The notes: generated by a model not told the origin, from the letters alone. Numbered from the stretch's first letter, positions 25,312 through 33,873 are shown. The stretch: 44,550 nucleotides of DNA from Lysobacteraceae bacterium PS02065 (GCA_029959555.1 JASCPI010000041.1:1-44550), one strand, 5' to 3'. A program made the numbers and translations.

Positions 25312-25614
25312 ATGCTCGACAGCGAACTTCAAACCGCCGGCGCGGCCGGCGCGCACGCCCCCGTGCTCGATACCGACGCGCTGCTGCGCCACCTCGCCGA
25401 GGCCCTGCCGCGCCGCGGCGGCCGCTGGCGCATCGCCTCGCTCAAGGCCGAGCTACCGGAATCCGAACGTCGCCTCGCCAGGGCGACCAGCGAGCCTTCC
25501 GCGCCGAAGAAGGACGACGACAAGGAGCAGGATCCCGCGCCGACACCCGACAACGCGCCAATCAAGCCGCGCGCACCGAAGATCGAGGTCGTCTACGAGT
25601 GGCAGGAGGCCTGA
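25312..25614 (+). CDS. Small unknown protein between the kinase and the sigma factor
   Basis: A 100-aa protein with no family I recognise. GAGGAA stands eight bases before the ATG, supporting a real gene. The N-terminal half looks folded (VLDTDALLRHLAEALPRRGG, WRIASLKAELPESERRLAR). The C-terminal half is a charged, Pro-rich low-complexity stretch (KKDDDKEQDPAPTPDNAP) ending in KIEVVYEWQEA. No signal peptide or membrane helix is seen. It is divergent from the kinase and converges on the sigma factor. Position suggests a role in that signalling pair, for example as substrate or adaptor, but this is speculative. Confidence 0.7.
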   Translation: MLDSELQTAGAAGAHAPVLDTDALLRHLAEALPRRGGRWRIASLKAELPESERRLARATSEPSAPKKDDDKEQDPAPTPDNAPIKPRAPKIEVVYEWQEA

Positions 25615-25624
25615 GGCGTCCGCC

Positions 25625-25647
25625 GGCCGCGCCCGACCGGCGCGGCC
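25625..25647. terminator. Convergent hairpin between the small gene and the sigma factor
   Basis: GGCCGCGCC (25625-25633) pairs perfectly with GGCGCGGCC (25639-25647) around a 5-nt loop, in the 40-bp gap between two converging genes. No T-tract on either strand. Confidence 0.45.
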
Positions 25648-25654
25648 ACTCTGA

Positions 25655-26215
25655 TCACGCGCGCATGCGCTCCTGCAGCCAGGCCTTGGCCAGCGACCAG
25701 TCGCGGTAGACGGTGCGTTCGTCGACCTCGAGCACGGCGGCCGCCTCGGCCACGCTGAGGCCGACGAAGTAGCGCAGCTCGACCACGCGCGCCATGCGCT
25801 CGTTGGCGACCGACAACTCCTCGATCGCCGCGTCGAGCTGGTGCAGGTCGGTTTCCTGCGGGATCGGCAGCTGCATCGCCTCGAGGAAGCTCTCGCGCTT
25901 CCAGTCGCCGCCGTGCTTCTCGCTGGCCGCACGACGCGCACGGTCGATGAGGATCTGGCGCATGATGCGCGCCGCCGTGCTGAAGAGGTGCTTGCGGTTG
26001 GCGAGATCGACGTGGTCGGCATCGAGCAGGCGCACGAACACCTCGTTGAGCAACGCCGTCGGCTGCAGCGTGCGATGCCCCTGGTGCGCACGCAGCTCGC
26101 TCGCGGCGAGGGAACGCAGCTCCGCATAGACCTGCGGCAACAGGTTGTCGAGTGCGCGGCTTTCGCCGGCACTCCACCGTTGCAGAAGCTCGGTCGTCGT
26201 CCCCGTCCCCGTCAT
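25655..26215 (-). CDS. ECF-type RNA polymerase sigma factor, kinase-linked (ECF43-like)
   Basis: A 186-aa sigma factor of the group once called Sig-70_X6. Region 2 includes ALDNLLPQVYAELRSLA, HRTLQPTALLNEVFVRLL and HLFSTAARIMRQILIDRARR; region 4 includes ARVVELRYFVGLSVAEAA, VLEVDERTVYRDWSLAKAWL. Where most ECF factors have acidic DAED residues in region 2.2, this one has LQPTALLNE, the hallmark of ECF43-like factors. One of these, EcfP of Vibrio, is activated by threonine phosphorylation by its kinase PknT. The start is uncertain: the ATG at 26215 fits relatives, while a GTG at 26233 would add six residues; neither has a good ribosome site. A Ser/Thr kinase gene lies 450 bp away. No anti-sigma factor is visible. 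Confidence 0.9.
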   Translation of the reverse strand: MTGTGTTTELLQRWSAGESRALDNLLPQVYAELRSLAASELRAHQGHRTLQPTALLNEVFVRLLDADHVDLANRKHLFSTAARIMRQILIDRARRAASEKHGGDWKRESFLEAMQLPIPQETDLHQLDAAIEELSVANERMARVVELRYFVGLSVAEAAAVLEVDERTVYRDWSLAKAWLQERMRA

Positions 26216-26233
26216 GCCCGTCGCGCGCGCCAC

Positions 26234-26743
26234 TGGCCAGCGCGTGTTGTATCACGGCGCCTGCGCGGGTTCAGCTGTTGCGGTCGCAGGGCGCGATGGC
26301 GCCGCACTCGGCTGAGGCGCAACGCCCGATCGCCGCCCTGCCCCGCTCCGCGTCGTGACACGCTTGGTCGGGGCAGGCTCCCGCGCTGGCTCGCAGCGAT
26401 CATGCGACACGCCCGGCGCATGCACCTGGGACGATCTCGACGACGCCGCCGGTCTGGACACATGAGTCGAACGCGCGGCACGGGAGCACGTCGCGTGCCG
26501 CAGGTACGGTCTCGACACACGACGCGTTCCGCATATCGCCTGATCGACGCGTCGATCGCCAAGCCTCGGCACGGGGAGCTGCAACCCCGACGCGTCCACC
26601 GGTATCCCGTTCCCCGCGCGATCACCACGACGCGGGAACACGGATGCCCTACTTCCCTCGGGCCTATCCGTCTCGACGGCTCCCACGCGATCAGAACGTG
26701 GGATCGGATCGCGCGCCCTACGACCCCCAGCCGAGCGAAGCCC
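26234..26743. other. 510-bp stretch without a recognised gene
   Basis: Between the sigma factor and the CPBP protease gene. Open frames cross it on both strands, but none has a ribosome site or a plausible protein: they are arginine-rich and lack the codon pattern of the neighbours. A perfect 16-bp palindrome at 26542-26557 (GATCGACGCGTCGATC) is within chance for such DNA. The sigma-factor promoter should lie near its left edge, but I cannot place it with confidence. Confidence 0.5.
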
Positions 26744-27634
26744 ATGCCCCTGCCCGCCTCACCTTCTGCCGTTCACCCCGCACCGACCCTGTTTGTCCGA
26801 GCGCGCCGATGGTTCTCCACGTCACGCACGGGCCACTGGCTCGCCGCCGTGCTGTTCGTGGTTATCCCGTTCCTGATCGCGAACGCGCTGACGAAGCTGC
26901 TGCTACCCGATCCGGACCTGCGCGACCTGCGCAACCTGATCAAGCTCGTGGTGCTCGGCATCGCCTACTGGGCCTTCGTCCGTGGGTACGAACGGCGTGA
27001 CGTGCAGGAGTTGTCGGCTCGCCACGCGCTACCCGAGCTGCTGTCCGGCCTGCTGCTCGGTGGCCTGCTGTTCTCGGGCGTGGTGGCCGTGCTTGCGGCG
27101 GTCGGTGCGTATGCGATCGCGTCCGTCGGCACGCTCGGCGACCTCGGCGCCGTGGCCGCCGACATGCTGCCGAAGATCGCCGCCGGCGCGCTGGTCGAGG
27201 AACTCGTGTTCCGCCTCGTGCTGCTGCGGCTTCTCGAACGGTCGATCGGCACCGTATGGGCGCTGTTGCTCTCGAGCCTCGTCTTCGGCCTCGCCCATCT
27301 GGGCAACGACGGTGCCACGCCGCTCGTGGCGATCATGCTCGGCGTGGAACTCGGCCTGCTGTTCGGCGCGGCCTACCTGCTGACGCGCCGGCTGTGGCTG
27401 TGCGCAGCGCTGCACCTGTCCTGGAACTTCACGCAAGGCGCGATCTTCTCGATCGCGGTGTCGGGCCAGACCGGCGAGGGCTGGATCGACGGCCATCTTT
27501 CCGGCCCCGCATGGCTGACCGGCGGCGCGTTCGGCGCGGAAGGTTCGGTGGTCGCGGTGGTCGTCTGCCTGGCCGCGACGGGCATCCTGCTGGCGCTCGC
27601 CGGCCGGTTCGCCCGGAGCCGCGGGCAGGTGTAG
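26744..27634 (+). CDS. CPBP family intramembrane metalloprotease
   Basis: A 296-aa polytopic membrane protein of the CPBP (Abi, Rce1-like) family. After a hydrophilic N-terminus of about 30 residues come seven or eight hydrophobic helices. The three catalytic motifs are present: EExxxR in VEELVFRLVL (from residue 152), FxxxH in VFGLAHLGN and HxxxN in LHLSWNF. Such proteins cleave prenylated or membrane substrates or act in bacteriocin immunity; the target cannot be told. The frame is open far upstream, but no upstream start makes a credible protein. The ribosome site is weak. It is followed after 66 bp by the secreted metalloprotease gene. Confidence 0.88.
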   Translation: MPLPASPSAVHPAPTLFVRARRWFSTSRTGHWLAAVLFVVIPFLIANALTKLLLPDPDLRDLRNLIKLVVLGIAYWAFVRGYERRDVQELSARHALPELLSGLLLGGLLFSGVVAVLAAVGAYAIASVGTLGDLGAVAADMLPKIAAGALVEELVFRLVLLRLLERSIGTVWALLLSSLVFGLAHLGNDGATPLVAIMLGVELGLLFGAAYLLTRRLWLCAALHLSWNFTQGAIFSIAVSGQTGEGWIDGHLSGPAWLTGGAFGAEGSVVAVVVCLAATGILLALAGRFARSRGQV

Positions 27635-27700
27635 CATCGGCGGACCAGCCGCGCGGTTGCGCGCGCGGTGCCACGACGGTCCGTTCCAGGGGATTCACTC

Positions 27701-30556
27701 ATGTCCATGCGTATCCGACTCGCAGCGGCCTTGTCCGCTGCGTTTTCGCTTTGTCTCGTTTCGACGGCTTCGGCCGCCACCCGCGACCACTGGGTCGACA
27801 CGCCGAGCCGTGCGCTGCCGGCCGATGTCGAAGCGCCCGACGCGTACCGCGCCCTGAACCTCGACTTCCGTGCGATGGAAGCCGAGATCGCGCGCAGCGG
27901 CGGCGTCGGCGTCACGCTGTCCGTGCCGCGTCCGGACGGCGGTTTCGCCGACTTCGTGCTCTCGGATTCCGGCACGATGCCGCCCGAGCTCGTGGCCAAG
28001 TACCCGCGCATCCGCAGCTACCGTGCGACCACGCCGGACGGCCTGCGCGCGCGCGTCGACCTGTCGCCGATCGGCCTCAACATCATGGTGTTCGACCACC
28101 ACGACGTCTGGGTGGTGCGCCCGGTGCGCTTCGGCGAGGGCAGCGAGTACGTCGCGTTCTCGCGCCGTGACGCCGAGTTCGCACGCGAGCCGTTCAACTG
28201 CGGCGTGCACGGCGAATATCCGACCTCGCTCGTGCCGGGCCCGGCGCCCGCGACCACCACGGGCGTGATCAAGCGCACCTACCGCGCCGCCGTCGCCGCG
28301 AACAGCCCGTACGTGACCGCGATCGCCGCGCCGGCCGCGCCGACCGTCGAGATCGGCCTCGCCGCCGTCACGGTCGCGATGAACCGCGTCAACGAGGTGT
28401 ACGAGAACGACCTCTCGATCCACATGACGCTGGTGCCGAACAACGACCTCGTCATCTACCCGACCTCGACGACCGATCCGTACTCGAACGGCACCGGCGC
28501 GCTGAACCAGAACACCGGCAACCTCAACACGGTCATCGGCGCGACCAACTACGACATCGGCCACGTGTTCACCACGGGCAGCGGCGGCGTCGCCGGCCTC
28601 GGCGTGGTCTGCGGAAGCGGCAAGGGCCGCGGCACCACGGGCCTGTCGAGCCAGGCCGCGCTCACCAGCGACGTGTTCTACATCGACTACGTCGCCCACG
28701 AGATGGGCCACCAGTTCGGCGGCAACCACACGTTCAACAACAGCTGCGGCGGCAACCGTTCCGGCTCGTCGGCGTACGAGCCGGGCAGCGGCTCGACGAT
28801 CATGGCGTACGCGGGCATCTGCCCGCCCGACCTGCAAAACAATTCCGATCCGTACTTCCACGCACGCAGCCTGCAGGAGATCGGCACGTTCTCGAGCAAT
28901 GCGTCGAGCGGTGGACTGTGCTCGGTCAACGCGGCCAACCACCTCTCGCCGGTCGTCGCGCCGCTGACCAACATGACAATTCCGTCGCGCACGCCGTTCG
29001 TGCTCAGCGGCAGCGCCACGAGCGCGGCGCCGAACGCTGCGCTGACCTACAGCTGGGAACAGTACGACCTCGGCTCCGCGACGACCAACATCGCCGTCGA
29101 TCCGGGCAACGGCCCGATCATCCGCTCGCTGACGCCGACGACCTCGGGCGTGCGCACCGTGCCGAAGTTCGAGAACCTGCTCAGCGGCGCGACGATGGTC
29201 GGCGAGCTCCTGCCGACCACCGAGCGCAACCTCACGTTCCGCCTCACCGTGTTCGACAACGCGCCGACCGGCGGCACCTCGGAGAGCCGTGACGTGACCC
29301 TCGCCGTCAAGGCCGCGGCGGGTCCGTTCGCGGTGACCGCGCCGGCGGGCGGCGTCACCTGGGACGGCAACACGAACCCGCAGCAGCTGGTGACCTGGAA
29401 CGTCGCCGGCACCGATGCCGCGCCGATCTCGTGCGCGTCGGTCGACATCGACCTGTACACGGGTGGCCCGTTCACGAGCAGCGCGGCGACCCTCGCGACC
29501 GCGGTGCCGAACACCGGTACGGCCACAGTCAACGTGCCCGCCGTGGACACGACCACGGCACGCGTGCGCGTGCGCTGCTCGAACAACATCTTCTTCGCGA
29601 TGAGCCCGGGCAACTTCACGGTCGTCGGCGCCTCCGTCGACCTGCTGTTCGCCGACGGCTTCGATCCCGCGGTCGTGCCGACGTTCCCGCCGACGCTGGC
29701 CAAGGCCTTCTCGCCGACGAGCATTCTCGTGAACGCCACGAGCACGCTGACGCTCACGCTGTCGAACCCGAACGCCACGCCGGCGACACTGACGGCCGCG
29801 CTGGTCGACACGTTCCCGACCGGACTCGTCGTCGCCCCGACGCCGAACGGCGCGACCACGTGCCCGGGTGGCACGGTGACCGTCACCACCGGTGCGAACT
29901 CGGTGACGCTGTCGAGCGGTGCGACGATTCCCGCGAGTGCGAGCTGCACGGTATCGGTCTCGGTGACCTCCGCAACCGAAGGCAGCTACGTCAACACCAT
30001 CGCGGCCGGTGCGCTGCAGACCGACGTCGGCGACAACGCCGGCGCCGCGAGTGCGACGCTGACCGTCACCAACCCGGCCAACAACGTCGTCTGCTCGGCA
30101 CCGCTGAACCATGCCGTCGCGAACAACACCAACGGCACGGCGATCAACTGGATCACCGGCTCGATCGTCGATGCCGATCCCGCGACCGGCTACGACATCA
30201 ACCTCTACGGCAACGCCACGGGCTTGACGGTGTGGTGGAACAACTCGCCGGCGATCAGTGCGGGCGTCGCAGCCTCCACGACCTCGTCGGACCTCTCGGT
30301 CCTCGCCGCCGGTGCCGTGGTCGGTCCGTCCTCGGTGTTCTCGCGCACGAACGGCGCGATGACCGCCTGGCGCGCCGGCACCGCCACGGGCAGCATGGGC
30401 TTCCGTTTCAACTGCTCGTCGCTCGGCACCTCGCCCTCGGGCACGTGCTACGGCTACCTGCGCATGACCACGACCAGCGCGAGCGGCTTCCCGGCCACGC
30501 TCAACAGCTACTGCTACGACCGCAGCGGCGCGGCGATCACGGTCGCTTCGCCGTAA
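27701..30556 (+). CDS. Secreted reprolysin-like zinc metalloprotease with Ig/DUF11-like repeats
   Basis: A 951-aa secreted protein. The signal peptide (SMRIRLAAALSAAFSLCLV, cleavage after SASA) is followed by a propeptide-like region and a metzincin catalytic domain with HEMGHQFGGNH (HExxHxxGxxH, first His at residue 333) and a Met-turn IMAYAG near 368. Beyond it are beta-rich modules (about 430-640), the short motif LLFADGFD (near 650) and a DUF11/DUF7933-like domain (about 665-790, from KAFSPTSILVNATSTLTLTL). A further C-terminal beta region follows. AGGGGA stands seven bases before the ATG at 27701; 11 more codons are open upstream but lack a site. It resembles extracellular proteases common in Xanthomonadales. 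TAGCAT at 27632 may be its -10. A strong terminator follows. Confidence 0.92.
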   Translation: MSMRIRLAAALSAAFSLCLVSTASAATRDHWVDTPSRALPADVEAPDAYRALNLDFRAMEAEIARSGGVGVTLSVPRPDGGFADFVLSDSGTMPPELVAKYPRIRSYRATTPDGLRARVDLSPIGLNIMVFDHHDVWVVRPVRFGEGSEYVAFSRRDAEFAREPFNCGVHGEYPTSLVPGPAPATTTGVIKRTYRAAVAANSPYVTAIAAPAAPTVEIGLAAVTVAMNRVNEVYENDLSIHMTLVPNNDLVIYPTSTTDPYSNGTGALNQNTGNLNTVIGATNYDIGHVFTTGSGGVAGLGVVCGSGKGRGTTGLSSQAALTSDVFYIDYVAHEMGHQFGGNHTFNNSCGGNRSGSSAYEPGSGSTIMAYAGICPPDLQNNSDPYFHARSLQEIGTFSSNASSGGLCSVNAANHLSPVVAPLTNMTIPSRTPFVLSGSATSAAPNAALTYSWEQYDLGSATTNIAVDPGNGPIIRSLTPTTSGVRTVPKFENLLSGATMVGELLPTTERNLTFRLTVFDNAPTGGTSESRDVTLAVKAAAGPFAVTAPAGGVTWDGNTNPQQLVTWNVAGTDAAPISCASVDIDLYTGGPFTSSAATLATAVPNTGTATVNVPAVDTTTARVRVRCSNNIFFAMSPGNFTVVGASVDLLFADGFDPAVVPTFPPTLAKAFSPTSILVNATSTLTLTLSNPNATPATLTAALVDTFPTGLVVAPTPNGATTCPGGTVTVTTGANSVTLSSGATIPASASCTVSVSVTSATEGSYVNTIAAGALQTDVGDNAGAASATLTVTNPANNVVCSAPLNHAVANNTNGTAINWITGSIVDADPATGYDINLYGNATGLTVWWNNSPAISAGVAASTTSSDLSVLAAGAVVGPSSVFSRTNGAMTAWRAGTATGSMGFRFNCSSLGTSPSGTCYGYLRMTTTSASGFPATLNSYCYDRSGAAITVASP

Positions 30557-30570
30557 CCGTCACTGCAGTT

Positions 30571-30595
30571 CCGCGGCACCGCAACGGTGCCGCGG
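30571..30595 (+). terminator. GC hairpin after the metalloprotease gene
   Basis: CCGCGGCACCG (30571-30581) and CGGTGCCGCGG (30585-30595) form a perfect 11-bp stem with a 3-nt loop, 15 bp after the stop. It has no T-tract of its own; the true terminator lies just beyond. Confidence 0.45.
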
Positions 30596-30610
30596 TGAAT
30601 CCGGACGCCA

Positions 30611-30645
30611 CGCCCCGTGTCGCGAGACACGGGGCGTTTGTTTTT
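30611..30645 (+). terminator. Rho-independent terminator of the metalloprotease gene
   Basis: CGCCCCGTGTC and GACACGGGGCG form a perfect 11-bp stem with a GCGA loop, followed at once by TTTGTTTTT (30637-30645). This is the clearest intrinsic terminator in the window. Confidence 0.92.
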
Positions 30646-30816
30646 CCCCGGGCCCGCAGTGAGGTACGAGCCGACGATCGTCACCAGAGCGCTTCGCAGC
30701 GATCGCGTGACGTCGAACCGCGGCATGCAGGATGCGCGAGAATGCACGCAACCGGCCCGCAACCGCGGGTCCGCTCGATCCGATGCAGCACGCTCCAGCC
30801 CGACATGCCGAGAGCC

Positions 30817-31788
30817 ATGAGTTCACGTACACCCGACAGCCGCGATCGCCGCGATGCCCTGCATCCGCGCAACCGCCACCAGGGTCACTACGATTTCAAG
30901 CGCCTCGTGCGCGCGTGCAAGCCGCTCGAGGCGTTCCTGATCCGCACGCCCGCGGGCACGACGAGCATCGATTTCACCCATCCGCGTGCCGTACGCCTGC
31001 TCAACCGTGCCTTGCTCGCGGCCGACTACGGCATCGCGCATTGGGAGCTTCCGGAGGGTTACCTGTGCCCGCCGATTCCAGGACGCGCCGACTACGTGCA
31101 CGCGCTCGCCGACCTGCTCGCCGAATCACGCGGCGGCGCGATCCCGCGCGGGCCCGACGTGCACCTGCTCGACATCGGCACCGGCGCGAGCGCGATCTAC
31201 CCGCTCGTCGCGCATGCCGAATACGGCTGGCACGTGGTCGGCAGCGACATCGACGCGATGGCGCTTCACGCGGCCGAGGCGAACCTGCGCGCGAATCGCC
31301 TCGATGCGGCGATCGAGCTGCGTCGTCAGGTCTCGTCCACCGCGATCTTCGAAGGTGTCGTGCGTGCCGGCGAGCGCTTCGACGCAACCCTCTGCAACCC
31401 GCCGTTCCATGCCTCGGCCACCGACGCCGCACGCGGCAGCGCACGCAAATGGCGCAACCTCGGCCGCGGCGGCAGCACACGGCGTCCCGCGCTGAACTTC
31501 GGCGGTCAGTCCAACGAGCTGTGGTGCAAGGGCGGCGAAGTCGCGTTCGTCGGCCGCATGATCGAGGAGAGCGTCACGAGGCGTGACCAGGTGCTGTGGT
31601 TCACGAGCCTCGTCGCGACGTCGGACCATCTGCGCGATCTGCGCGCGCGCCTCGCGAGAGCGGGCGCGGTCGACGTACGCGAGATCGCCATGGCGCAAGG
31701 TGCCAAGCAGAGCCGGTTCCTCGCGTGGACGTTCCACGACAGGCAGCGTCGCACGGCATGGCACGTCCCCACAGGCGAGGTCCTCTGA
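30817..31788 (+). CDS. rlmF: RlmF, 23S rRNA (adenine-1618 N6)-methyltransferase
   Basis: RlmF methylates N6 of A1618 in 23S rRNA. The 323-aa product matches E. coli RlmF (YbiN) throughout: ALHPRNRHQGHYDFKRLV, GYLCPPIPGRADYVHALADL, the SAM motif LLDIGTGASAIYPLV, the catalytic CNPPFHAS, ALNFGGQSNELWCKGGEV and MAQGAKQSRFLAWTF. Two starts are possible, at 30805 and 30817; neither has a strong ribosome site and I chose the second. It lies alone between the strong terminator and proC, with a 204-bp gap to proC in which I see no gene. Confidence 0.95.
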   Translation: MSSRTPDSRDRRDALHPRNRHQGHYDFKRLVRACKPLEAFLIRTPAGTTSIDFTHPRAVRLLNRALLAADYGIAHWELPEGYLCPPIPGRADYVHALADLLAESRGGAIPRGPDVHLLDIGTGASAIYPLVAHAEYGWHVVGSDIDAMALHAAEANLRANRLDAAIELRRQVSSTAIFEGVVRAGERFDATLCNPPFHASATDAARGSARKWRNLGRGGSTRRPALNFGGQSNELWCKGGEVAFVGRMIEESVTRRDQVLWFTSLVATSDHLRDLRARLARAGAVDVREIAMAQGAKQSRFLAWTFHDRQRRTAWHVPTGEVL

Positions 31789-31992
31789 CGTAGACGCCCC
31801 GGGAACCGATGCATCAATCCGGTCTCGCCTTGCACGTCACGGCAACCGACCACGGACCGGAGCGCCCGACGAGGACACGGCCGACGGCTTCTCGATCCAT
31901 CGTGCGAACCCGCGACCGTCCGGTCAGGTCCCCATCCGCTGGATTTCCCGTCGCTTGGTATCCTTGCCTGCTCCACCGCACCGAGCGACGCC

Positions 31993-32820
31993 ATGCCCGA
32001 CACGTTCCCCACCCTCGCCTTCCTCGGCGGCGGCAACATGGCGCGCAGCCTCGTCGGTGCGCTGCTGCGCGACGGGCGCCCTGCAGCGTCGATCGTCGTG
32101 GTCGAGCCGCATGCGGATACGCGCGAGGCGCTGCACGCCGACTTCGGCGTAGCCGTTCACGCCGAGACCGACGCCGCGATCGCCAACGCGGCAACACTCG
32201 TGCTCGCGGTGAAACCTCAGGTCATGCCCGAGGTATGCAGGGCCGTCGCGGACGTGCTCAGCGATGCGCGACCGCTCGTGATCTCGATCGCGGCAGGCCT
32301 GCGTCTCGAACAGATCGACGGCTGGCTCGGCGGCGGTTTCCCGGTCGTGCGCTGCATGCCGAACACGCCGGCACTGATCGGCGAAGGTGCGACAGGCCTC
32401 ATAGCGAACGCAGCCGTCGCTGCGGCGCATCGCGCCGAAGCCGAGGCGATCCTCGGCAGCGCGGGCATCACCGCGTGGATCGACGACGAGGCACTCATGG
32501 ACACGGTGACCGCGCTGTCGGGTTCCGGGCCGGCCTACGTGTTCCTGTTCATCGAGTCGCTCGAAGAGGCCGCGGCCGCACAAGGCCTGGCGCGCGAGAC
32601 CGCGCGCACGCTCGCGATCCAGACCGTGCTCGGCGCCGCGCGCATGGCGCGCGAGAGCGGCGAACCGCCGTCGCGCCTGCGCGAGCGCGTGACCTCGCCG
32701 AACGGCACGACCCAGGCGGCGCTCGAGCAGTTCGCCGCCGACGGTTTCCGTGACGTCGTGGCGCGCGCACTCGATGCCGCCGCGCGACGCGGGCGCGAAC
32801 TCGCCGGAGGTGCGCGATGA
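31993..32820 (+). CDS. proC: Pyrroline-5-carboxylate reductase
   Basis: ProC reduces pyrroline-5-carboxylate to proline with NAD(P)H. The 275-aa product has the Rossmann motif LAFLGGGNMARSLVGALL, LVLAVKPQVMPEV, VRCMPNTPALIGEGATG, the dimer and substrate region TALSGSGPAYVFLFIESLEE and VTSPNGTTQAALEQF. GAGCGA stands before the ATG, and TATCCT at 31959-31964 may be a -10. Its stop overlaps the yggT start (ATGA). It belongs with yggS, yggT and DUF4426 in Pseudomonas; here it is separated from yggS. Confidence 0.97.
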   Translation: MPDTFPTLAFLGGGNMARSLVGALLRDGRPAASIVVVEPHADTREALHADFGVAVHAETDAAIANAATLVLAVKPQVMPEVCRAVADVLSDARPLVISIAAGLRLEQIDGWLGGGFPVVRCMPNTPALIGEGATGLIANAAVAAAHRAEAEAILGSAGITAWIDDEALMDTVTALSGSGPAYVFLFIESLEEAAAAQGLARETARTLAIQTVLGAARMARESGEPPSRLRERVTSPNGTTQAALEQFAADGFRDVVARALDAAARRGRELAGGAR

Positions 32821-33395
32821 ACTACTTCGCCAATGCGGGACAGCTGCTGATCGCGTTCGTCTTCGGCATCCTCGTCACGCTGGTCGTGCTGCGCGTGCTG
32901 CTGCAGGTCGTGCGCGCGAACTTCTACAACCCGATCTGCCAGATGCTCTACAAGGTGACCAACCCGGTGCTCATGCCGATGCGCCGCGTGGTGCCGTCGT
33001 GGCGCAACCTCGATGTCGCCGGCATCGTGCTCGCGTGGCTGCTGCTGTTCGTCGAGCGCACGCTGTCGTTCGCACTGGCCGGCGGCGTGCCGAACATCGC
33101 CGGCCTCGCGATCATCGCGCTGGCCGACCTGATCGGCTTCGTGCTCGTGCTCTACATCGTGCTGATCATCATCCGCGTGGTGCTCGGCTTCGTGAACGCC
33201 GATGCACGCCAGCCCGCGGTGCCGCTCGTGTACCAGCTGACCGAACCCGTGCTCGCGCCCGTGAAGAAGCGCCTGCCCTCGCTCGGAGGCCTCGACTTCT
33301 CGCCGATGGTCGTGACGCTCGTGATCGCGCTCGCGCGCATCCTCGTCGTCGCGCCGATCTTCGACCTCGGCCTGCGCATCGGCATGGGACTCTGA
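32817..33395 (+). CDS. yggT: YggT family membrane protein
   Basis: YggT proteins are small inner-membrane proteins of uncertain function, linked to osmotic shock tolerance and, in other bacteria, to division-site positioning. The 192-aa product has the usual two YGGT units, each with a pair of helices: QLLIAFVFGILVTLVVLRVL, then FYNPICQMLYKVTNPVLMPM; later FVLVLYIVLIIIRVVLGFVN, then PLVYQLTEPVLAPVKKRLP. The start overlaps the proC stop. The next gene begins two bases after its stop, so proC-yggT-DUF4426 is one operon. Confidence 0.94.
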   Translation: MNYFANAGQLLIAFVFGILVTLVVLRVLLQVVRANFYNPICQMLYKVTNPVLMPMRRVVPSWRNLDVAGIVLAWLLLFVERTLSFALAGGVPNIAGLAIIALADLIGFVLVLYIVLIIIRVVLGFVNADARQPAVPLVYQLTEPVLAPVKKRLPSLGGLDFSPMVVTLVIALARILVVAPIFDLGLRIGMGL

Positions 33396-33397
33396 TC

Positions 33398-33769
33398 ATG
33401 GGTGAGCAACGTTTCGGCGACCTCGTCGTCCATTTCAATGCCCTGCCGACGATGGCGCTCGGCGAGGCGATGGCGCGCGAGTACGGCATCGCACGCTCCG
33501 ATCGCAAGGGGCTGCTCAACGTCTCGGTGCAGCGTGACGGCGAAGGCGGCACGAGCACCGCGGTCGCGGCGCGCGTGCAGGGTGAGGCGACCAACCTCAT
33601 GGGCCGCAAGCAGGCGCTTTCGTTCCGCGCCGTGCCCGGCGCCGAGGTGAGCTACCTCGCGACGTTCGACGCGATCGGTCCGGACACGTACACGTTCGCG
33701 CTGACGATCCTGCCCGAAGGCGCGGAGCGTTCGCTGGCGGTGCGCTTCAACCACAACGTCAGCGATTGA
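33398..33769 (+). CDS. DUF4426 protein without a visible signal peptide
   Basis: A 123-aa protein matching the mature part of DUF4426 proteins such as the one encoded near proC in Pseudomonas: QRFGDLVVHFNALPTMALG, YGIARSDRKGLLNVSVQRDG and EATNLMGRKQALSFRAV. Family members I recall carry an N-terminal signal peptide. Here the domain starts seven residues after the ATG, and the in-frame upstream sequence is the end of yggT in another frame, so the signal appears to be missing. The start is two bases after the yggT stop and has no clear ribosome site, so coupling is likely. Function is unknown. Confidence 0.85.
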   Translation: MGEQRFGDLVVHFNALPTMALGEAMAREYGIARSDRKGLLNVSVQRDGEGGTSTAVAARVQGEATNLMGRKQALSFRAVPGAEVSYLATFDAIGPDTYTFALTILPEGAERSLAVRFNHNVSD

Positions 33770-33873
33770 GCGCCTGGCACGCTGCGCTCCTGCGCCACCG
33801 TGCATGTCTCACAGAAGTTGAAGCGCGCGGTCGTGCGCGACGCGCCGAATCCAGACCGCGCCACGATCCCGCA

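Noticed and set aside
26542..26557. Perfect 16-bp palindrome GATCGACGCGTCGATC
   Set aside because: One or two such palindromes are expected by chance in 44 kb of this composition, and it is not placed at a promoter.
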